The position numbers were made by a program, and so were the translations under genes. Shown here in pieces: positions 34,399 through 37,257 of a DNA stretch of 37,257 bases (its first letter is position 1; each line of letters starts with the position of its first letter). This stretch comes from Variovorax sp. (lineage in GTDB: Bacteria; Pseudomonadota; Gammaproteobacteria; Burkholderiales; Burkholderiaceae_C): positions 1-37,257 of the forward strand of contig JANXTS010000062.1 of assembly GCA_025352265.1 (NCBI GenBank), read 5' to 3'. Under the pieces are notes generated by a model. That model had not been told where the DNA came from, searched no databases, and was given only the letters and a program-made list of their open reading frames with translations.

Positions 34399-36576
34399 AT
34401 GGCAACCCGCAGTTCCGTCCAGAAAAAATCTGGTCCCCGCTGGCGCACCGCGCCGGTTCCCCAGGCGCTTGCCACCCTGCTCCTGCTAGCCGCGGCAAGC
34501 GCCCATGCACAAACCACGCTGCCGGCCATCACCGTGAGCGACCAGACCGCTCCTGTGCAAGCCGACATCAGCGGCTTCGGCGACGTGCCTTTGCGCGAGT
34601 TGCCCATCACCGCCACTGTCATCGGCAGCAAGCAGATCCAGGACAGCGGCGCACGTCGACTGGCCGACCTGACCAAGTTCGATTCGTCGGTGACCGACGC
34701 CTACAACTCGGCCGGCTACTGGGACTATCTGACGGTGCGCGGTTTCGTGCTGGACAACCGCTTCAACTACCGGCGCGAGGGCTTGCCCTTCAGCGCCGAG
34801 ACATCGATTCCGCTCGACAACAAAGAGCGAGTCGAGATCCTGCACGGCACCAGCGGCATCCAGGCCGGCACCAGCGCGCCAGGTGGTCTGGTCAACTACG
34901 TCGTCAAGCGCCCGACATCGCAAGACTTGCGCGAAGTGCGCATCGAAACGACGAGCCGCGGCAGCGTGCTGGGCGCGATCGATCTGGGCGGCCGCTTCGG
35001 CGAAGACAAGCAGTTCGGCTACCGGCTCAATGCCGTCAACGAAAACCTGAAACCGCTCACCCACAACCTCGACGGCAACCGCAATCTCTTGTCGCTAGCG
35101 GCCGATTGGCGCGTCACGCCCGATTCGCTGTTCGAGGCGGAGATCGAATACAGCCACAAGGCGCAGCCGAGCCAGAACGGCTACAGCCTGCTCGGCAGTG
35201 TGCTGCCGCAGGTGCCCAATCCGCGCATCAACCTCAACAACCAGCCGTGGTCGCAACCGTCAGTGTTCAACGCACTGACAGGCTCGCTTCGCTTCACGCA
35301 GGCCATCAATGCAGACTGGCGCTGGAGCGCACAGATCGGCCAGCAACGCCTCAAGACCGATGACCGGCTGGCCTACGCTTTCGGTTGCAGCGCCGAAGGC
35401 AACTACGACCGCTATTGCTCGGACGGCACCTTCGATTTTTATGATTTCCGCAGCGAGAACGAGCGCCGTCGCCAGAGCGCCGGCCAGGTCAACCTGAAGG
35501 GAAGCGTGATGACCGGCAGCGTCAAGCACGAACTCAGCTTCGGCGCCCTGCAGAGCCGCGTGCGCAACCGCTTCGAAGACCAGGCCTTCAACTATGTCGG
35601 CACCGGCAACATCTTCGCTACCGCGGTAGTGCCGGCCGATCCGACGATGGACGTCCCCAACACCAATCGCGATGAGCGCTCGACCGAGTACACACTGCAA
35701 GACGCCATTCGCTGGAATGACAAGTTCACGACATGGCTCGGCGTGCGTTACACGCACCTCACCCGCGGCAGCGTGCGCACCGACGGCTCCAACCCGACGC
35801 AGTACAGCCAGAACATCACCACGCCATGGGTCGCGACCAGCTATGCGTTTCAGCCAGGGTTGCTGGGCTACGTGAGCTGGGGCAAAGGCGTCGAATCGGA
35901 GGTCGTGCCGAACAGGGTGTCGCAGTACAGCAATGCCGGCGAGGCCTTGCCCGCCCTCACCTCCAAGCAATGGGAGATCGGGCTCAAGGGTGGCACAAGC
36001 GTGGCGGACGGTGCACTCAATTGGCAAGTGGCGTACTTCGACATCTCGCGGCCGATGACCAACCTCGACAGCTGCGACGCGAGCGGCGCGCTGTGCAACG
36101 GCCAGTACGACGGCCGCGCGGTGCACCGCGGACTCGAAGCCAATGCGCAATGGACAACAGGACCGTGGCGTTTTGGCGGGGGCGTGACACTCATCGACGC
36201 CAAGCGTCGCGACAGCACGCTCGACCCCGCGGTCAACGGACAGCATCCGACCAACGTGCCGAACCAGGTAGTGCGCGCGCAAGTCGGTTACCAGTTCGCG
36301 GCCGTGCCCGGCCTGAGCACGCAACTGATGATGTCGCACGAAGGCCGACGCAACGTGCTGCCCGACGGATCGATCCAGCTGCCGTCGTGGACCCGCTTCG
36401 ATGCCGCGCTGCGCTACGACACCAAGCTGAACAACGTGAACACGAGCTGGACCGTAGGCGTAGAAAACCTGTCTGACCGCCGCTACTGGAAAGAGTCGCC
36501 CTACCAGTTCGGCCATGTCTATTTGTTCCCCGAAGCGCCACGCACGCTGAGGCTCGCTTTCACCGCGTCGCTGTAA
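34399..36576 (+). CDS. TonB-dependent outer-membrane receptor under TPP riboswitch
   Basis: This is a ligand-gated outer-membrane porin powered by TonB. From ATG 34399 the product is 725 residues, with a signal peptide ending at AAASAHAQ, then a plug domain (LPITATVIGSKQIQDSGARR; VRGFVLDNRFNYRREGLPF; ERVEILHGTSGIQAG; APGGLVNYVVKRPT) and a beta-barrel ending LRLAFTASL, without the usual terminal aromatic residue. By sequence it resembles siderophore receptors of the FhuE/FpvA group. The riboswitch points to thiamin or a precursor as the ligand instead. ATG 34321, directly after the aptamer, is in frame but would give an odd signal. The start chosen has only a weak Shine-Dalgarno. Confidence 0.92.
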   Translation: MATRSSVQKKSGPRWRTAPVPQALATLLLLAAASAHAQTTLPAITVSDQTAPVQADISGFGDVPLRELPITATVIGSKQIQDSGARRLADLTKFDSSVTDAYNSAGYWDYLTVRGFVLDNRFNYRREGLPFSAETSIPLDNKERVEILHGTSGIQAGTSAPGGLVNYVVKRPTSQDLREVRIETTSRGSVLGAIDLGGRFGEDKQFGYRLNAVNENLKPLTHNLDGNRNLLSLAADWRVTPDSLFEAEIEYSHKAQPSQNGYSLLGSVLPQVPNPRINLNNQPWSQPSVFNALTGSLRFTQAINADWRWSAQIGQQRLKTDDRLAYAFGCSAEGNYDRYCSDGTFDFYDFRSENERRRQSAGQVNLKGSVMTGSVKHELSFGALQSRVRNRFEDQAFNYVGTGNIFATAVVPADPTMDVPNTNRDERSTEYTLQDAIRWNDKFTTWLGVRYTHLTRGSVRTDGSNPTQYSQNITTPWVATSYAFQPGLLGYVSWGKGVESEVVPNRVSQYSNAGEALPALTSKQWEIGLKGGTSVADGALNWQVAYFDISRPMTNLDSCDASGALCNGQYDGRAVHRGLEANAQWTTGPWRFGGGVTLIDAKRRDSTLDPAVNGQHPTNVPNQVVRAQVGYQFAAVPGLSTQLMMSHEGRRNVLPDGSIQLPSWTRFDAALRYDTKLNNVNTSWTVGVENLSDRRYWKESPYQFGHVYLFPEAPRTLRLAFTASL

Positions 36577-36622
36577 AGCGACGACGCGCGACCGCCCTCC
36601 AGGAACCCCGAAAAAGCCACGC

Positions 36623-36628
36623 TATAAT
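36623..36628 (+). promoter_or_regulatory. -10 box of the tRNA-Asn promoter
   Basis: TATAAT, a perfect -10 hexamer, lies 12 bases before the mature tRNA 5' end. The -35 region near 36600 is poor. A GC-rich discriminator follows. Confidence 0.7.
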
Positions 36629-36640
36629 CTGAGGCTGTAT

Positions 36641-36716
36641 TCCTCGATAGCTCAGTTGGTAGAGCGCCGGACTGTTAATCCGTAGGTCCCTGGTTCGAGC
36701 CCAGGTCGAGGAGCCA
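36641..36716 (+). tRNA. tRNA-Asn (anticodon GUU)
   Basis: The 76 bases fold as a full cloverleaf with encoded CCA. The acceptor stem TCCTCGA pairs with TCGAGGA; the D-arm has GCTCAGTTGGTAGAGC; the anticodon loop CTGTTAA carries GTT at 36674-36676; and the T-arm has GGTTCGAGCCC. The sequence is near identical to bacterial tRNA-Asn. An integrase gene follows, so the 3' half is a probable attachment site. Confidence 0.97.
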
Positions 36717-36757
36717 AAATCCCAATGTTGACGGGGCTTTCCAGACTCATCACTTAG

Positions 36758-36785
36758 TCCGCCGGTGAAAAAGGCGGATGTTTTT
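36758..36785 (+). terminator. Terminator between tRNA-Asn and the integrase
   Basis: TCCGCC at 36758-36763 pairs with GGCGGA at 36773-36778, followed by TG and five T residues to 36785. It lies 41 bases past the tRNA and should stop its transcript. Its left arm is part of an 11-base direct repeat, GTCCGCCGGTG, at 36757 and 36817. Confidence 0.75.
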
Positions 36786-36799
36786 GTGAAGGGTCTTTT

Positions 36800-37257
36800 G
36801 TGAACGCTACGTTTACGTCCGCCGGTGGCGAGTTGTCTGTGATTTCCAGCGCAGCAGCAATAACCGGCATCCCGTCCCCATCGCGCTCTGCGCGCACCGG
36901 GGACGTTCTCGTTTCAGCCCTCATCGACCGCTACATGGCCGAATACATCGGCCGCGATGAAACTCGACCTCAGCGTCTGGCTTGGTGGCGGGCTCGGCTG
37001 GACGGAATGACTCTCACCCAGTTGACCGACGATGACGTCTTTTTTGCACTAGAGGATCTTGCAGAAAAACACGGTCGCTACTGGGCCGGTCTCGACGCTG
37101 ATGGCAAGGCGATCTACAAGGCAAAGGGCAAGCCGCTCGCACCGGCTACTTTGAACCGCTACGGCGCTGCCTTGGGGGCCGTCCTGTCGTGGTCCATCAA
37201 GCGCCGTATCGCTCCAAAGGGTTGGGACAACCCCTGTCTGAATCGCCCCGGTTTTTG
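36800..37257 (+). CDS. Tyrosine recombinase (phage-type integrase), N-terminal part
   Basis: The frame is open from GTG 36800 to the end of the window (152 codons), so the gene is cut off. AAGGG at 36789-36793 is a suitable Shine-Dalgarno and an upstream TAG at 36755 closes the frame. After ~45 poorly structured residues comes the SAM-like core-binding domain of integrases: LIDRYMAEYIGRDETRP, WWRARLDGMTLTQLTDDDV and TLNRYGAALGAVLSWSIKRR. The catalytic R-H-R-Y domain would lie beyond the window. Direction away from the adjacent tRNA-Asn is typical of an integrase at the edge of a tRNA-inserted island. Confidence 0.87.
   Translation, partial: MNATFTSAGGELSVISSAAAITGIPSPSRSARTGDVLVSALIDRYMAEYIGRDETRPQRLAWWRARLDGMTLTQLTDDDVFFALEDLAEKHGRYWAGLDADGKAIYKAKGKPLAPATLNRYGAALGAVLSWSIKRRIAPKGWDNPCLNRPGF

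Noticed and set aside
35260..36516. 418-residue open frame on the minus strand
   Set aside because: Antisense to the TonB receptor, whose motifs are beyond doubt.
1..37257. CRISPR arrays, rRNA genes, insertion sequences, toxin-antitoxin pairs
   Set aside because: None seen: no regularly spaced repeats, no rRNA-like stretch, no transposase motifs and no small paired ORFs with supporting signals.

Overview
The window is a contiguous piece of a GC-rich betaproteobacterial chromosome, most likely Burkholderiales/Comamonadaceae (a Variovorax-like organism is my guess). The basis is the protein families and their arrangement: a cyo oxidase followed by SURF1 and a RegB/RegA pair, a Bug-type periplasmic receptor, YggX next to bifunctional MnmC, and a ferredoxin-linked cysI operon. 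No database search was possible, so the assignment to organism is inference.

Layout. (1) 1-6500, plus strand: 3' part of cyoA, then cyoB, cyoC, cyoD, a SURF1 assembly factor and a RegB/RegA-type redox two-component system, nearly all overlapping or a few bases apart. (2) 6510-9080, minus strand: metNIQ methionine ABC importer. (3) 9270-12147, minus strand: an operon of a SsuA/TauA-like binding protein, a SsuD-like flavin monooxygenase and a class II aldolase. Divergent from it (12258-15999, plus strand) are an acyl-CoA-dehydrogenase-like enzyme, a three-domain rhodanese and a Bug/TctC receptor. (4) 16027-21621, minus strand: sbp, ssuA, ssuD, ssuC, a broken second ssuA, ssuB and a molbindin-like ssuF. 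(5) 21767-26604, plus strand: yggX, mnmC, a transglutaminase-like protein and a secreted lipoprotein hydrolase, ending at a clear terminator. (6) 26784-33994, plus strand: a small unknown protein, then cysI, a DUF934 protein, cysH, cysD, cysN, fdxA and a ferredoxin-NADP reductase. (7) 34230-36576: a TPP riboswitch followed by a TonB-dependent receptor. (8) 36641-37257: tRNA-Asn(GUU) and the start of a tyrosine recombinase, probably the edge of an integrated element.

The unifying theme of 6.5-34 kb is sulfur. Methionine, sulfate and sulfonates are bound by several periplasmic proteins. Sulfonates are opened by SsuD-type monooxygenases. Sulfate is activated by CysDN, reduced by CysH and then by CysI, with FdxA and its reductase the likely electron source. 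The number of binding proteins (MetQ, two full SsuA-like proteins, one SsuA remnant, Sbp and one Bug receptor) exceeds the number of complete ABC cores (MetNI, SsuBC), so some must share a core or use one encoded elsewhere.

The most notable points are: a ssuA gene with its whole middle deleted, lying exactly between ssuC and ssuB; the SsuA-like/SsuD-like/aldolase operon facing an acyl-CoA-dehydrogenase/triple-rhodanese pair, a candidate undescribed organosulfur-scavenging module; a TPP riboswitch in front of a siderophore-type TonB receptor; a compact CysH lacking the iron-sulfur cysteines; an apparent CTG start for the ferredoxin reductase; and an integrase beside tRNA-Asn at the right edge.
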